Source: Aldehydirespirator sp965204875 (GTDB lineage: Bacteria > Actinomycetota > Acidimicrobiia > Acidimicrobiales > Aldehydirespiratoraceae). Taken from it: a stretch of DNA of 64,000 nucleotides. Below are positions 24,292 to 32,835 of the stretch, one piece after another. Location of the stretch: contig OZ242020.1 of NCBI GenBank assembly GCA_965204875.1, positions 2,356,001 to 2,420,000 of the forward strand. Reading direction: 5' to 3'. The notes beneath the pieces are model-generated. The model saw nothing but the letters and a program-made list of their open reading frames with translations. It searched no databases and was not told the DNA's origin. Position 1 is the first letter of the stretch. The number at the start of each line of letters is the position of its first letter. A program made the translations under genes and the position numbers.

Positions 24292-25593
24292 GTGAGTGTC
24301 ATCGAGACAGTGCGCTCCCGCGAGGTGTTCGACTCCCGCGGCAATCCGACCGTCGAGGTCGACGTCATCTTGGACTCCGGCGCCCGCGGCCGCGCCATCG
24401 TGCCGTCGGGCGCTTCGACCGGCGCCTTCGAGGCGGTCGAGCTGCGTGACGGCGGCAGCCGGCTTCGCGGGCGCGGCGTGCGGGCCGCGGTCGGGCATGC
24501 CGCGGGTGAGCTGGCCGAGGCGGTGCGGGGCCTGCGGGCCGTCGACCAGCGGGATGTGGACGCGGCGCTGCTGGCCGCGGACGGCACGGACGGCAAGGCC
24601 AGGTTGGGCGCCAACGCCATCCTCGGCGTGTCGCTGGCCACGGCGCGCGCCGCGGCGCAGGACCTGGGGGTGCCGCTGTGGCGGCAGGTAGGCGGCGCCA
24701 ACGCCCACGTGCTGCCGGTGCCGATGATGAACGTGCTCAACGGTGGCGCCCACGCCGACAACAACGTCGACTTCCAGGAGTTCATGGTGGTGCCCGTGGG
24801 GGCCGCCTCATACTCCGAGGCGCTGGAGTGGGGCGTCGACGTGTACCACTCCCTCGCCGCCGTGCTCAAGGCTCGCGGGCTCTCCACCGCCATCGGCGAC
24901 GAGGGCGGCTTCGCGCCGGACCTGTCGTCGAACGCCGAGGCGGTCGACCTCCTGGTGCTGGCGGTGCAGGAGGCGGGTCTGACCCCGGGCGACGACGTGG
25001 CCCTGGCGCTCGACGTCGCCTCCACGGAGTTCTTCTCCGACGGCCGGTACGTGCTGGCGAGCGAGGGCCGCAGCCTGTCGCCGCCGGAGATGGTTGCGGA
25101 GCTGGTGAGACTCTGCGACGGCCACCCGGTCGTTTCGGTCGAGGACGGCATGGCCGAGGACGACCGGCGCGGTTGGGCCGAGCTCACGGACGCTCTCGGC
25201 TCGCGTGTCCAGCTCGTGGGCGACGACGTGTTCGTCACCAGCGCGCCGCGGCTCGCCCGAGGCATCGCCGACGGGGTCGCCAACTCGATACTGGTGAAGG
25301 TCAACCAGATAGGCACGCTCACGGAGACCCTCGAGTGCGTCGAGCTGGCCATGACCTGCGGCTACACGGCGGTGATGTCGCACCGCAGCGGCGAGACCGA
25401 GGACACGACCATCGCAGATCTGGCCGTGGCCACCAACTGCGGGCAGATCAAGACCGGGGCGCCGGCTCGCAGTGACCGTGTGGCCAAGTACAACCGGCTC
25501 CTGCGCATCGAGGAGGAGCTCGGTGAGGCGGCCGCCTACCGCGGCGCTGCGGCCCTGGCGCCGGCCGCGAGCCGCGCGGTCAGGCTGCTGTAG
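24292..25593 (+). CDS. eno: enolase
   Basis: 433 residues. It interconverts 2-phosphoglycerate and phosphoenolpyruvate in glycolysis. Family blocks run throughout: REVFDSRGNPTVEVDV near 10, SGASTGAFEAVELRD near 42, GANAILGVSLA, MMNVLNGGAHADNNVDFQEF near 145, GDEGGFAPDL near 203, VEDGMAEDD near 283, KVNQIGTLTETLE near 337 and MSHRSGETEDTTIADLAVA near 363. The chosen GTG aligns with the family start. It is followed without a gap by divIC, the conserved actinobacterial arrangement. Confidence 0.98.
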   Translation: MSVIETVRSREVFDSRGNPTVEVDVILDSGARGRAIVPSGASTGAFEAVELRDGGSRLRGRGVRAAVGHAAGELAEAVRGLRAVDQRDVDAALLAADGTDGKARLGANAILGVSLATARAAAQDLGVPLWRQVGGANAHVLPVPMMNVLNGGAHADNNVDFQEFMVVPVGAASYSEALEWGVDVYHSLAAVLKARGLSTAIGDEGGFAPDLSSNAEAVDLLVLAVQEAGLTPGDDVALALDVASTEFFSDGRYVLASEGRSLSPPEMVAELVRLCDGHPVVSVEDGMAEDDRRGWAELTDALGSRVQLVGDDVFVTSAPRLARGIADGVANSILVKVNQIGTLTETLECVELAMTCGYTAVMSHRSGETEDTTIADLAVATNCGQIKTGAPARSDRVAKYNRLLRIEEELGEAAAYRGAAALAPAASRAVRLL

Positions 25594-25902
25594 ATGCGAC
25601 GCTGGGCGCGCCGCGGTGTGCCGGCCGCGCTGCTGGCCGTGTTCGTGTCGCTGATGATCTGGGTGGGAGAGTCCTCGGTCAGCACCTGGATGGAGCAGAA
25701 CCGTGAGCGCTCCCGGGCCGACCACGACGCCGCCGTGCTCGACGGTCGCATAGCCGAGCTAGAGCAGGAGATCAGGCGGCGCACCAGCGACGAGGCGGTG
25801 CGCCGCGAGGCGCTCTGCTTCGGGCCCTACGTCGAGCCCGGCACCGAGGTCTACACGATCGTGGGACTGCGCGGTTGCGTGGAACCCGCGGCGCTGCGCT
25901 AG
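25594..25902 (+). CDS. septum formation initiator (DivIC/FtsB-like)
   Basis: 102 residues. One membrane helix (about residues 9–27) is followed by a coiled-coil region (about 30–65) and a short C-terminal region with A-L-C-F-G-P-Y-V-E-P-G-T-E. This is the bitopic divisome protein that links FtsL to FtsQ-type proteins at the septum. Its ATG follows the eno stop codon directly, so it is surely co-transcribed. In mycobacteria a DUF501 gene and ppx come next; here about 6.9 kb of cox and restriction genes intervene. Confidence 0.9.
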   Translation: MRRWARRGVPAALLAVFVSLMIWVGESSVSTWMEQNRERSRADHDAAVLDGRIAELEQEIRRRTSDEAVRREALCFGPYVEPGTEVYTIVGLRGCVEPAALR

Positions 25903-25910
25903 GACTGCGG

Positions 25911-26840
25911 ATGCAGACTGCGGACCTGCGCGCCGTGTCCTGCGCGGCGGACGTGGCCGAGGGCCTGCGCAGGCACTCCTACCTGGCCGATGAGGCGCTG
26001 TCGGTGGCCGTGTTCCTGGCTCTGCGCCTCAAGCGGCCGCTGCTGCTGGAGGGGGAGCCGGGCGTGGGCAAGACCGAGGTCGCGAGGGTGCTCTCGGACT
26101 GGGGCGGGGGCCGGCTCATCCGGCTGCAGTGCTACGAGGGGATCGATTCCGCCCAGGCCGTGTACGAGTGGGACTACGCACGCCAGCTCCTGCATCTGCG
26201 AACGATGGAGGCCACCGGGCGGGCTCGTGCGTCCGGCGAGGCCCAGATGGCCGACGAGCTGTACAACGAGCGCTTCCTGGTGCGCCGCCCGCTGCTGGAG
26301 GCCATCGAGGCGACCGGCGGAGCGCCGCCGGTGCTGCTGGTGGACGAGGTGGACCGTTCCGACGACGAGTTCGAGGCGTTCCTGCTGGAGGTGCTCTCGG
26401 ACTACTCGATCACCGTGCCGGAGCTGGGCACCTTCGCCGCGGCGGAGCCGCCCGTCGTGGTCGTCACGTCCAACCGGACGCGCGACGTCCACGACGCCCT
26501 CAAGCGCCGCTGCCTGTATCACTGGGTGGAGCATCCGGGGCCGCAGCGCGAGGCGGAGATCATCCGGCTGCGGGCGCCGGAGGTGGCCGAGCGGCTGTCG
26601 CTGCAGGTGGCGCACGCCGCGGCCGCGGTGCGGGCGGTCGGGCTGTACAAGCCCCCCGGAGTGGCCGAGACCATCGACTGGGCGCGCGCCCTCAACCTGC
26701 TGGGCGGCGCCACGCTCGACGTGGCCGGCGCGTCGGCCGCGCTGGGCGCCCTGCTCAAGTACCGCGAGGACCGCGACCGGGTCATCGACCACGACCTGCC
26801 GGCCATCGTCGCGGCTGCGGTGGCGGCGCACGATCCGTGA
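25911..26840 (+). CDS. coxD: AAA+ MoxR-type ATPase, CoxD-like
   Basis: 309 residues. Walker A GEPGVGKTEVARVL near 45–58, Walker B VLLVDEVDR near 141–149, sensor-1 VVVVTSNRTRD near 182–192. In Oligotropha carboxidovorans, CoxD is the ATPase that helps build the sulfur–copper centre of CO dehydrogenase; relatives mature other molybdenum hydroxylases together with CoxE. ATG 25911 lies 8 nt after the divIC stop. The gene overlaps coxE by 4 nt (GTGA at 26837). A structural coxMSL operon is not next to it; the only large subunit in the window is 11 kb upstream. Confidence 0.93.
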   Translation: MQTADLRAVSCAADVAEGLRRHSYLADEALSVAVFLALRLKRPLLLEGEPGVGKTEVARVLSDWGGGRLIRLQCYEGIDSAQAVYEWDYARQLLHLRTMEATGRARASGEAQMADELYNERFLVRRPLLEAIEATGGAPPVLLVDEVDRSDDEFEAFLLEVLSDYSITVPELGTFAAAEPPVVVVTSNRTRDVHDALKRRCLYHWVEHPGPQREAEIIRLRAPEVAERLSLQVAHAAAAVRAVGLYKPPGVAETIDWARALNLLGGATLDVAGASAALGALLKYREDRDRVIDHDLPAIVAAAVAAHDP

Positions 26841-28117
26841 CCCGCGAGCAGCCGCGCAGCCTGTCCGAGGCCGCGTCGCGCGATGCGGCCGCGGTGGGTG
26901 CCGGCTCCGGCGGTGCTGCCGCTCCGAACGTCAAGCCGGACGCGGTGGGCGTGGCGGTCGGCTTCGTCTCGGCGTTGCGACGCGCCGGCCTCGAGGTGTC
27001 GCTCACCTCGGCGCTGCTGTATGCCGAGGCCCTGTCGGTCAGCGACATCGCCGGTCGCTCCTCGCTCTACTGGGCCGGCCGGGCCTCGCTGGTTCATCGT
27101 TTCGAGGATGCGGGCGTCTACGACGCGGTCTTCGCCTCGTACTGGCTGGGCGCGCCACTGAGCGTGTCGGCACCGCTCGCCGCTGTGAGCGTGCCGGTGC
27201 TGTTGCAGACCGACGGCGACGACGCCGGCACCGACGGCGACGGCAGCGAGCAACAGCCCGCCGGCGATGTCGTGCAAGTGCGTTACAGCGCTACCGAGAC
27301 CCTCTCCGCCAAGGACTTCGCGGACTACAGCGACGGCGAGCTGGAGGAGGCTCGCAGGCTCATGGAGCTGCTGCGCTGGCGCGGCCCCACGCGCCCGAGC
27401 CGCCGCCGCGAGGCGGCGCGAACCTGCCGGGGGTCCGTGGACGTGCGTCGAACCGTGCGGGCGGCGATGCGAGCCGGCGGGGAGCCGGTGCGCATACACA
27501 CCAGCGTCAACGGGCGCAGGCCGAGGCGGCTGGTGATGCTGCTGGACGTCTCGGGCTCGATGGAGCGGTATGCGCGTGCGCTGCTGCGGTTGCTGCACGC
27601 GGCTGTGGCCGGGCGGAGCCGGGTGGAGGCGTTCGCTCTGGGAACGCGGCTCACACGGCTCACCCGCGAGCTGTCGTCGCGCGATCCCGACCGGGCCATG
27701 GCGGCTGCGTCTTCAGCGGTGCCGGACTGGAGCGGCGGCACCCGCCTCGGGGCGGGGCTGCGGGCCTTCAACGACCAGTGGGGCTGCCGGGGCATGGCCC
27801 GCGGCGCGCTCGTGGTGATCCTCTCCGACGGCTGGGATCGCGGCGACCCTGCGGAGATGTCCGAGCAGATGCAGCGCCTGTCGCGTGTGGCGCATCGGGT
27901 CGTATGGGTGAATCCGCTCAAGGCGTCCCCCGGCTACGCACCGCTGGCCCGCGGGATGGCCGCGGCGCTCCCCTGGGTGGACGACTTCGTGGAGGGGCAC
28001 AACCTCGAGTCGCTCCAACGGCTCGCCGAACTGGTGCTGAGTGACACGGCGCAGGGGCCGGGCCGCCCGCAAGGCCGCGCCCATCATGCCGAGGCACTGG
28101 CCGGAACACCGTCGTGA
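26837..28117 (+). CDS. coxE: VWA-domain protein, CoxE-like
   Basis: 426 residues. The N-terminal part shows the CoxE-type FVSALRRAGLEVSLTSALLY block. The C-terminal von Willebrand A domain carries the MIDAS D-V-S-G-S-M near residue 236 and a later S-D-G-W-D-R-G-D-P. CoxE partners the AAA+ protein CoxD, like a chelatase I/D pair, in metal-centre assembly. A Gly/Asp-rich stretch (DGDDAGTDGDGSEQQ, about 124–140) interrupts an otherwise conserved region and looks inserted. Starts at GTG 26837 inside the coxD stop. Confidence 0.92.
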   Translation: MTREQPRSLSEAASRDAAAVGAGSGGAAAPNVKPDAVGVAVGFVSALRRAGLEVSLTSALLYAEALSVSDIAGRSSLYWAGRASLVHRFEDAGVYDAVFASYWLGAPLSVSAPLAAVSVPVLLQTDGDDAGTDGDGSEQQPAGDVVQVRYSATETLSAKDFADYSDGELEEARRLMELLRWRGPTRPSRRREAARTCRGSVDVRRTVRAAMRAGGEPVRIHTSVNGRRPRRLVMLLDVSGSMERYARALLRLLHAAVAGRSRVEAFALGTRLTRLTRELSSRDPDRAMAAASSAVPDWSGGTRLGAGLRAFNDQWGCRGMARGALVVILSDGWDRGDPAEMSEQMQRLSRVAHRVVWVNPLKASPGYAPLARGMAAALPWVDDFVEGHNLESLQRLAELVLSDTAQGPGRPQGRAHHAEALAGTPS

Positions 28118-28191
28118 GGTGTGATGGTGGTCGAGGGTTGGAATGCCGTTGTGAGCGTCGCCGTGGCTGAGGCCGGAGCGCGGTCGTGAAG
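28099..28191 (+). repeat. imperfect 21-bp repeat bridging the coxE end and coxF start, 72 bp apart
   Basis: GGCCGGAACACCGTCGTGAG at 28099, which contains the coxE stop, resembles GGCCGGAGCGCGGTCGTGAA at 28171, which contains the GTG of the next gene. 17 of 21 bases agree. Confidence 0.8.
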
Positions 28192-29283
28192 GAGATCCTG
28201 GCCGATCTGGAGCGCTGGCACCGTGGCGGCGAGCCTGCGGCGGTGGCGCGCGTGGTGGACTTGGAGGGGTCGGGGCCGCGCTCGCCCGGAGCGGCCATGG
28301 CCGTCACCGCGGCAGGCGAGGTTGTCGGCTCCGTGTCGGGGGGCTGTGTCGAGGGTGCTGTGGTCACCGAGTCCCTGGAGGTGATCGCGACCGGCGAGCG
28401 CCGCATCGTCACCTTCGGCTACAGCGACGACGAGGCCTTCGCGGTCGGGCTCACCTGCGGCGGGACGATCCACCTGTTCGTCGAGCCGTTGCAGTGGGGG
28501 CCGGTCCACTCGGCTCTGAGCAGCGACCTGGCGCAGGAGGCGCCGGTGGCGCTGGCGACGGTGGTCGAGGGGCCCGGCACCGGCGCGAAGATGCTGGTGC
28601 GCGGCGCGGGCGGTGTCGCGGTCGGCGCGCTGGGCAGCCCGGGCCTGGATCGCTCGGTGGAGCGCGACGCCCGCGGCGAGCTGGCCGCAGGCCGCTCGCG
28701 CATTCGGCGCTACTCGCAGCAGGGCGAGACCCGCGGCCGGGAGGTGTCGGTGTTCGTCGAGTCGTTCGCTCCGCCGCCGCGGATGGTCATCTTCGGGGCC
28801 GTCGATTTCACCGCGGCGCTGGCCCGGGTGGCGAAGGTGCTCGGCTACAGGGTCGTCGTGTGCGACGCTCGCGCGACCTTCGCCACGGCTCGCAGGTTCC
28901 CGATGGCCGACGAGGTGGTCGTGTCCTGGCCCGACCGCCTGCTGGCGGAGATCGGCCCGAGCCTCGGGACCGCGGACGCGGTGTGCGTCCTCACCCACGA
29001 CGCCAAGTTCGACGTGCCCGCAATCACCGCGGCCCTAGACACCGGCGTCGGCTACATAGGGGTAATGGGCAGCCGCCGCACCCACGAGGACCGCACCGCC
29101 CGCCTGGTTAGCGCCGGCCTCGACAGCGGGCAGCTGGCCCGCCTGAGATCTCCCATCGGCTTGGACATCGGCGCCGCCACGCCCGAGGAGACAGCGATAT
29201 CAATCGTGTCCGAGATCATCGCCACAAGAACCGGCCGCAAAGCACAGGCCCTCTCAAAGACCACCGGCCCCATCCACGACTGA
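28186..29283 (+). CDS. coxF: XdhC/CoxF-family molybdenum hydroxylase maturation protein
   Basis: 365 residues. The XdhC/CoxI N-terminal domain shows GSGPRSPGAAMAVTAAGEVV and GSVSGGCVEGAVV near 24–58, plus the Cys-containing GLTCGGTIHLFVEPL. The C-terminal Rossmann domain shows YIGVMGSRRTHEDRTARL and a final IGLDIGAATPEETAISIVSE. XdhC-type proteins bind sulfurated molybdenum cofactor and insert it into the large subunit. It follows coxD–coxE in the Oligotropha order D-E-F. The GTG start is preceded by GGAG. The gene that should follow is separated by an oppositely oriented restriction-modification pair. Confidence 0.92.
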   Translation: MKEILADLERWHRGGEPAAVARVVDLEGSGPRSPGAAMAVTAAGEVVGSVSGGCVEGAVVTESLEVIATGERRIVTFGYSDDEAFAVGLTCGGTIHLFVEPLQWGPVHSALSSDLAQEAPVALATVVEGPGTGAKMLVRGAGGVAVGALGSPGLDRSVERDARGELAAGRSRIRRYSQQGETRGREVSVFVESFAPPPRMVIFGAVDFTAALARVAKVLGYRVVVCDARATFATARRFPMADEVVVSWPDRLLAEIGPSLGTADAVCVLTHDAKFDVPAITAALDTGVGYIGVMGSRRTHEDRTARLVSAGLDSGQLARLRSPIGLDIGAATPEETAISIVSEIIATRTGRKAQALSKTTGPIHD

Positions 29284-29342
29284 CCCAGCATCACAGCATC
29301 CCAACCCACCGACGAATGGCTGGCTGTGCTGCCGGAATGCCA

Positions 29343-30059
29343 CTACTTTAGGCGTTCTTTTTTCATGTATAGTCGGCAGACGAGGTCGGGAGTGGTGCGG
29401 AACTTGGTGCCGTGATCACGCATCCCATGACTTCCCGGCTTGCTCTCTCTGGCGTCGAAGTCGATCAGGATGGTTCCACGCAGCACTTCAGCTATGAAAT
29501 CTGTGAGCGAGAATGTTTCGTAAGCCTCGGCTTGCAGGAAGCGGATGCGCTGCTCCTTCCGCTCGCCCTTGACTAGCAGCAGCCTCCGCAGCTTGCCTCC
29601 GGCGGCTGCGAGCAACTCCGATTCAGACCATCTGGGGATCATCGCTTTGTTTCCCTTGCCTCCCTTGCGTCGCAGGAGGAGCTGCCCTGCTTCGTAGCGA
29701 GGGGTGAACAGTTGGGTTTGGCCGCGGTTAGCGGGATTGACAGTATGGCGAAAGTTCAACCTTCCTTGACTGTCTGGTTTGCCATATTCGCGGACCATGT
29801 AACGAATGATGTCCGGGGCATTGTCGGGTTTCTTGTGGAACAAGGTAACCAGGTTGGTACGGTCGGTGTGCCATTTGAGTTCCCATCCAAGAGCATCTGG
29901 AAGGTCGGAGGCTCCGGGGGCGAAACCCAACAAGTGCTCCAAGTAGTTGCCCGGCGCTCCGGTACCCTTGTAGGGACTCTCGTCTGGCATCTCGTACCAG
30001 TCCGATTGGATTAGATCTACCACCGCAGCAAACAACTCGCGCTTGTTTGTGGGCGTCAT
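29343..30059 (-). CDS. type II restriction endonuclease, MvaI/BcnI family
   Basis: 238 residues. The sequence ELKWHTDRTNLVTLFHKKP near 59–77, with E-x-K in a PD-(D/E)xK-like position, and RKGGKGNKAMIPRWSESELL near 134 resemble the MvaI/BcnI family. Members act as monomers on CC(W or S)GG-type sites, nicking one strand then the other. The exact site here is unknown. The ATG overlaps the stop of the methyltransferase gene (30056–30059), so methylase and nuclease are coupled. G+C is visibly lower than in the flanking cox genes, indicating acquisition. Confidence 0.85.
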   Translation of the reverse strand: MTPTNKRELFAAVVDLIQSDWYEMPDESPYKGTGAPGNYLEHLLGFAPGASDLPDALGWELKWHTDRTNLVTLFHKKPDNAPDIIRYMVREYGKPDSQGRLNFRHTVNPANRGQTQLFTPRYEAGQLLLRRKGGKGNKAMIPRWSESELLAAAGGKLRRLLLVKGERKEQRIRFLQAEAYETFSLTDFIAEVLRGTILIDFDARESKPGSHGMRDHGTKFRTTPDLVCRLYMKKERLK

Positions 30060-30844
30060 ATGGCTGATCCCGCATGAGTCGCTATTCGCTCCCTGGCGAG
30101 CCGACAGTAATCATCCGAGAGATCGAATCCGATCCAGTCTCGTTGCTCCGCATTAGCGGCGATAGCCGTAGTGCCCGATCCCATGAACGGGTCCAACACG
30201 ATGCGAGCATCGGTGGAAGAGATGCATCGCCTAGCCAGTTCGAGTGGGAAGGGCGCGGGGTGTGGGTTGCGAGACTCTTGCGGGATCGACCACACGTCGC
30301 CCATAGCCGGGGCACCCTTCGTAAGACGGAACTTCGGCTTCGCGATCAGGTAGATGACCTCGTAGGTCGGGAGAAAGTAACCGGGGTTGAAGTTGATTCC
30401 GCCGTTGCGCTGCCAGATGATGATCTGGCGAACGGGAAAGTCGCTCACGATGTCGGCGCGATCTTGCAGCAGTCCGCCCTGCACCCGCCACTTGTGATTG
30501 TAGAAGATCGCACCGCCGGGTCCGAGTACCCGCATCATGGCGGAGAGGCAATCTCTTTGCCACTCGACATAGGCACCGTGAGGCATCGCGTCGCCGTGCC
30601 CGTCGTAGCCGCGTTGGAGTCTGGCATTGGGCCATTTGCCGCCTCGTCCGTCCTTCATGCCATTGCCGGTGCTGTTCTTGAGGTTGTAGGGCGGCGAAGT
30701 GACGATCAGGTCGATCGAACCGGCGGGGAGATGGCTCATCAAATCGATGCAGTCGCCAGCGTGAACTCTTCCTAGCCAGTCGGATAGCAGGCTCGCCGGT
30801 GTGCGGTCGACTGCCCCTGTGAGGAACCCGTCAATGGCCGTCAT
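30056..30844 (-). CDS. beta-class DNA methyltransferase (probably N4-cytosine)
   Basis: 262 residues. Motif IV TSPPYNL near 49–55 precedes motif I FMGSGTTAIAANAEQRDWIG near 220–240, the beta-class order. The S-P-P-Y form of motif IV is typical of N4-cytosine enzymes, while D-P-P-Y is usual for N6-adenine. It protects the host from the coupled nuclease; both are on the minus strand, opposite to the cox genes. A methyltransferase relic lies just upstream (30900–31172). BcnI-type systems are known with two N4-cytosine methylases, so the relic could have been a partner (inference). Confidence 0.9.
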   Translation of the reverse strand: MTAIDGFLTGAVDRTPASLLSDWLGRVHAGDCIDLMSHLPAGSIDLIVTSPPYNLKNSTGNGMKDGRGGKWPNARLQRGYDGHGDAMPHGAYVEWQRDCLSAMMRVLGPGGAIFYNHKWRVQGGLLQDRADIVSDFPVRQIIIWQRNGGINFNPGYFLPTYEVIYLIAKPKFRLTKGAPAMGDVWSIPQESRNPHPAPFPLELARRCISSTDARIVLDPFMGSGTTAIAANAEQRDWIGFDLSDDYCRLARERIATHAGSAI

Positions 30845-30899
30845 CGGATCATGCCGGTATAGGTCGAGCGTCCGCCGCTGGCAGCACAGGGCGACGCGT

Positions 30900-31172
30900 T
30901 CATTCGGCCATGCCCGCCGTGAGCCCGAAGGTTCCGGAGATGGTCTTGGTCTGCCGGTCGCTCGCAGCCCCGAGATCGGCGTTCGGCTCGTGCCAGAGCA
31001 GCTCCGGGCGCAGCCACCAATCGGCGTCCCGCAACGCGGGCGCGAGGTGCCAGGGCACGTTCAGGAGACCCTCCGGCAGGAGCGACCCGCGTGTGTCGCT
31101 GACAGGCCGGCCGCCGGCCGCATCCACTCGCTCGTGCCGCTGCGTCGAGCGCTGCTGCGGGAGGCGATCCAT
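30900..31172 (-). pseudogene. DNA methyltransferase fragment
   Basis: A 90-residue frame ending at 30900. Its middle reads LLNVPWHLAPALRDADWWLR followed by PELLWHEPN and S-D-R-Q-T-K-T. This follows the pattern G-I-P-W-R-V-A-F-A-L-Q-x-D-G-W-W-L-R-x-x-I-I-W-x-K-P-N…D-R-P-T-K found in beta-class DNA methylases. Both catalytic motifs (S/D-P-P-Y and F-x-G-x-G) are missing, and key residues such as the Lys of W-x-K-P-N are changed. It is most simply the worn remains of a second methylase gene beside the MvaI/BcnI-type pair. Confidence 0.6.
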
Positions 31173-31331
31173 GGCACCCGAAGCTAACTGTTCGCGCGGT
31201 GACAAGGAGGGATCGCTCCGCCTCATGCGCGGGCGAGCCTCTCCGACTGCGGCAGCCTCCGGAGTGGCCGTCGCCGATGTGGGCTGGGGCATCCCCTGTG
31301 CCATGTCCAGATGTTGCCGGGCGGGTGTGAC

Positions 31332-31973
31332 ATGACCGCCAGAGGTCCTGGGCACACTGGCAGCGTGATTCCGCCTCCTCCTGAGCTTGTGCCTGATGTA
31401 TCTGAGGGGGCGGGGCTTGGTGTGGCGGCTGTGGTGCTGGCCGCGGGGGCGGGCACCAGGTTCGCCGGCGGCGGCCACAAGCTGCTCTGCGAGATCGGCG
31501 GCGTCGCGCTGGTGCGCCGCGCGGTGGACTCGGCGCGGGCGGCCGACCTCGATGAGACCATCGTGGTGATGGGTGCCGTCGACCTCCTCGCAGTGCTGCC
31601 CGAGGACGTGACCGTGCTGCAAAACGAGGCCTGGGAGCAGGGCCAGGCCACGTCGCTGGTGGCTGCGATCGCCTACGCGGGCTCGCGGGGTCACCGCGCC
31701 GTGGTCTTCGGTCTGGGCGACCAGCCCGGCGTCCCGGCGTCGGCCTGGGCGGCGGTCGGCAACACCGACGGCGACTTGGTGGTGGCCGACTTCGGCGGTC
31801 AGCGGCGACCGCCCGTGCGCATCGGCGCGGCGCTGTGGAGCCACCTGCCCCTCACCGGCGACGAGGGCGGACGCGTGCTGATGAGGCGGCGGCCCGACCT
31901 GGTGCGCACGGTACCCTGCGATGGCAATCCAGACGATGTCGACACCCTGGAGGACTTGCGGGCATGGAGCTGA
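31332..31973 (+). CDS. MobA/MocA-like molybdenum cofactor nucleotidyltransferase
   Basis: 213 residues. The nucleotide-binding signature VVLAAGAGTRFAGGGHKLL at about 34–52 and FGLGDQPGVP near 128–137 place it in the MobA-like NTP transferase family (MocA-type cytidylyltransferases that make the MCD form of the cofactor used by molybdenum hydroxylases). The first 25 residues are Pro/Gly-rich and unconserved, so the true start may be later. It belongs with coxD–F functionally but is cut off from them by the restriction genes. It overlaps coxG by 10 nt. Confidence 0.88.
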   Translation: MTARGPGHTGSVIPPPPELVPDVSEGAGLGVAAVVLAAGAGTRFAGGGHKLLCEIGGVALVRRAVDSARAADLDETIVVMGAVDLLAVLPEDVTVLQNEAWEQGQATSLVAAIAYAGSRGHRAVVFGLGDQPGVPASAWAAVGNTDGDLVVADFGGQRRPPVRIGAALWSHLPLTGDEGGRVLMRRRPDLVRTVPCDGNPDDVDTLEDLRAWS

Positions 31974-32701
31974 GCGACTCGTTCGAGGTGAACCACCCGA
32001 TCCCCACCGTGTGGGGGGTCTTGACCGATGTGGAGCGCATCGCCCCCTGCTTGCCGGGCGCGCAGCTGACGGGCACCGAGGGCGACGAGTTCCACGGCGT
32101 GGTGAAGGTGAAGGTGGGGCCCGTCACCTCGCAGTACAAGGGCACGGCGTCGTTCGAGGAGCTCGACGAGTCGGCGCGCCGGGCTGTGATCTCCGCTCGG
32201 GGCCGCGACACCCGCGGCGCCGGCAACGCCTCAGCCCGGATCACCGTGCAGCTGGACGACGCCGGGGGCGGATCCACGAGGGTGAGCGTGAACACCGACC
32301 TGACCGTTACCGGCAAGGTCGCTCAGTTCGGTCGGGGAGTGATGGCCGACGTGAGCCGCAAGCTGATGGGCCAGTTCGCTGCGAACCTCGCCAACCTGAT
32401 CGACGAGACCGGCGCCCACGGGCCTGAGGCCGCGGGCGCTCCCTCCGCAGAGGCGCAGGCCGGCGAGGCGCAGGGCTCGGGCGATGTTGCCGGCGACGGT
32501 GCGGCCGGCCTGGCGAAGGATGCTGCCGAGGACCCTGCGCCGGCAGGGTCTCGGGCCGTTCCCGCTGCGGGCGGATCCGGGTCCGACGAGGTCGAGGCCG
32601 TCGACCTGCTCGCGGTCGCGGGGGGCTCGGTGATGAGGCGGATCGTGCCGTGGCTGGTGGTGGTCGTCGCCGTCGTGGTGGTGCTGTTGCTGATCCTTTG
32701 A
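31964..32701 (+). CDS. coxG: SRPBCC-family protein CoxG
   Basis: 245 residues. An N-terminal SRPBCC/CoxG domain (SFEVNHPIPTVWGVL, then IAPCLPGAQL, KVKVGPVTSQYKG, GRGVMADVSRKLMGQFAANL) spans about 1–150. An Ala/Gly-rich linker follows, then a C-terminal membrane helix (VPWLVVVVAVVVVLLLIL). In Oligotropha, CoxG anchors CO dehydrogenase to the cytoplasmic membrane. The tail helix here would do the same for a molybdenum hydroxylase. The ATG lies inside the mocA-like gene. The next conserved gene downstream is DUF501. Confidence 0.93.
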   Translation: MELSDSFEVNHPIPTVWGVLTDVERIAPCLPGAQLTGTEGDEFHGVVKVKVGPVTSQYKGTASFEELDESARRAVISARGRDTRGAGNASARITVQLDDAGGGSTRVSVNTDLTVTGKVAQFGRGVMADVSRKLMGQFAANLANLIDETGAHGPEAAGAPSAEAQAGEAQGSGDVAGDGAAGLAKDAAEDPAPAGSRAVPAAGGSGSDEVEAVDLLAVAGGSVMRRIVPWLVVVVAVVVVLLLIL

Positions 32702-32715
32702 GTGCGCTCGCATCC

Positions 32716-32806
32716 GATGAAGCTGCCGGGCGAGTGGCAGGCCATGTCGAGGGGCGAGTGGCCGATGAAGCTGCCGGGCCAGTGGTCGGCTATGTCGAGG
32801 GCACCG
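32716..32806 (+). repeat. 48-bp tandem duplication upstream of the DUF501 gene
   Basis: GATGAAGCTGCCGGG occurs at 32716 and 32764, and the whole 48-bp unit (to TGTCGAGGG) is repeated with few changes. The unit is a multiple of three, so if translation began at GTG 32734 or earlier it would add duplicated residues to the DUF501 protein. Confidence 0.88.
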
Positions 32807-32835
32807 CAGCGAACTGCGGCAGTCGGGACACCGAG

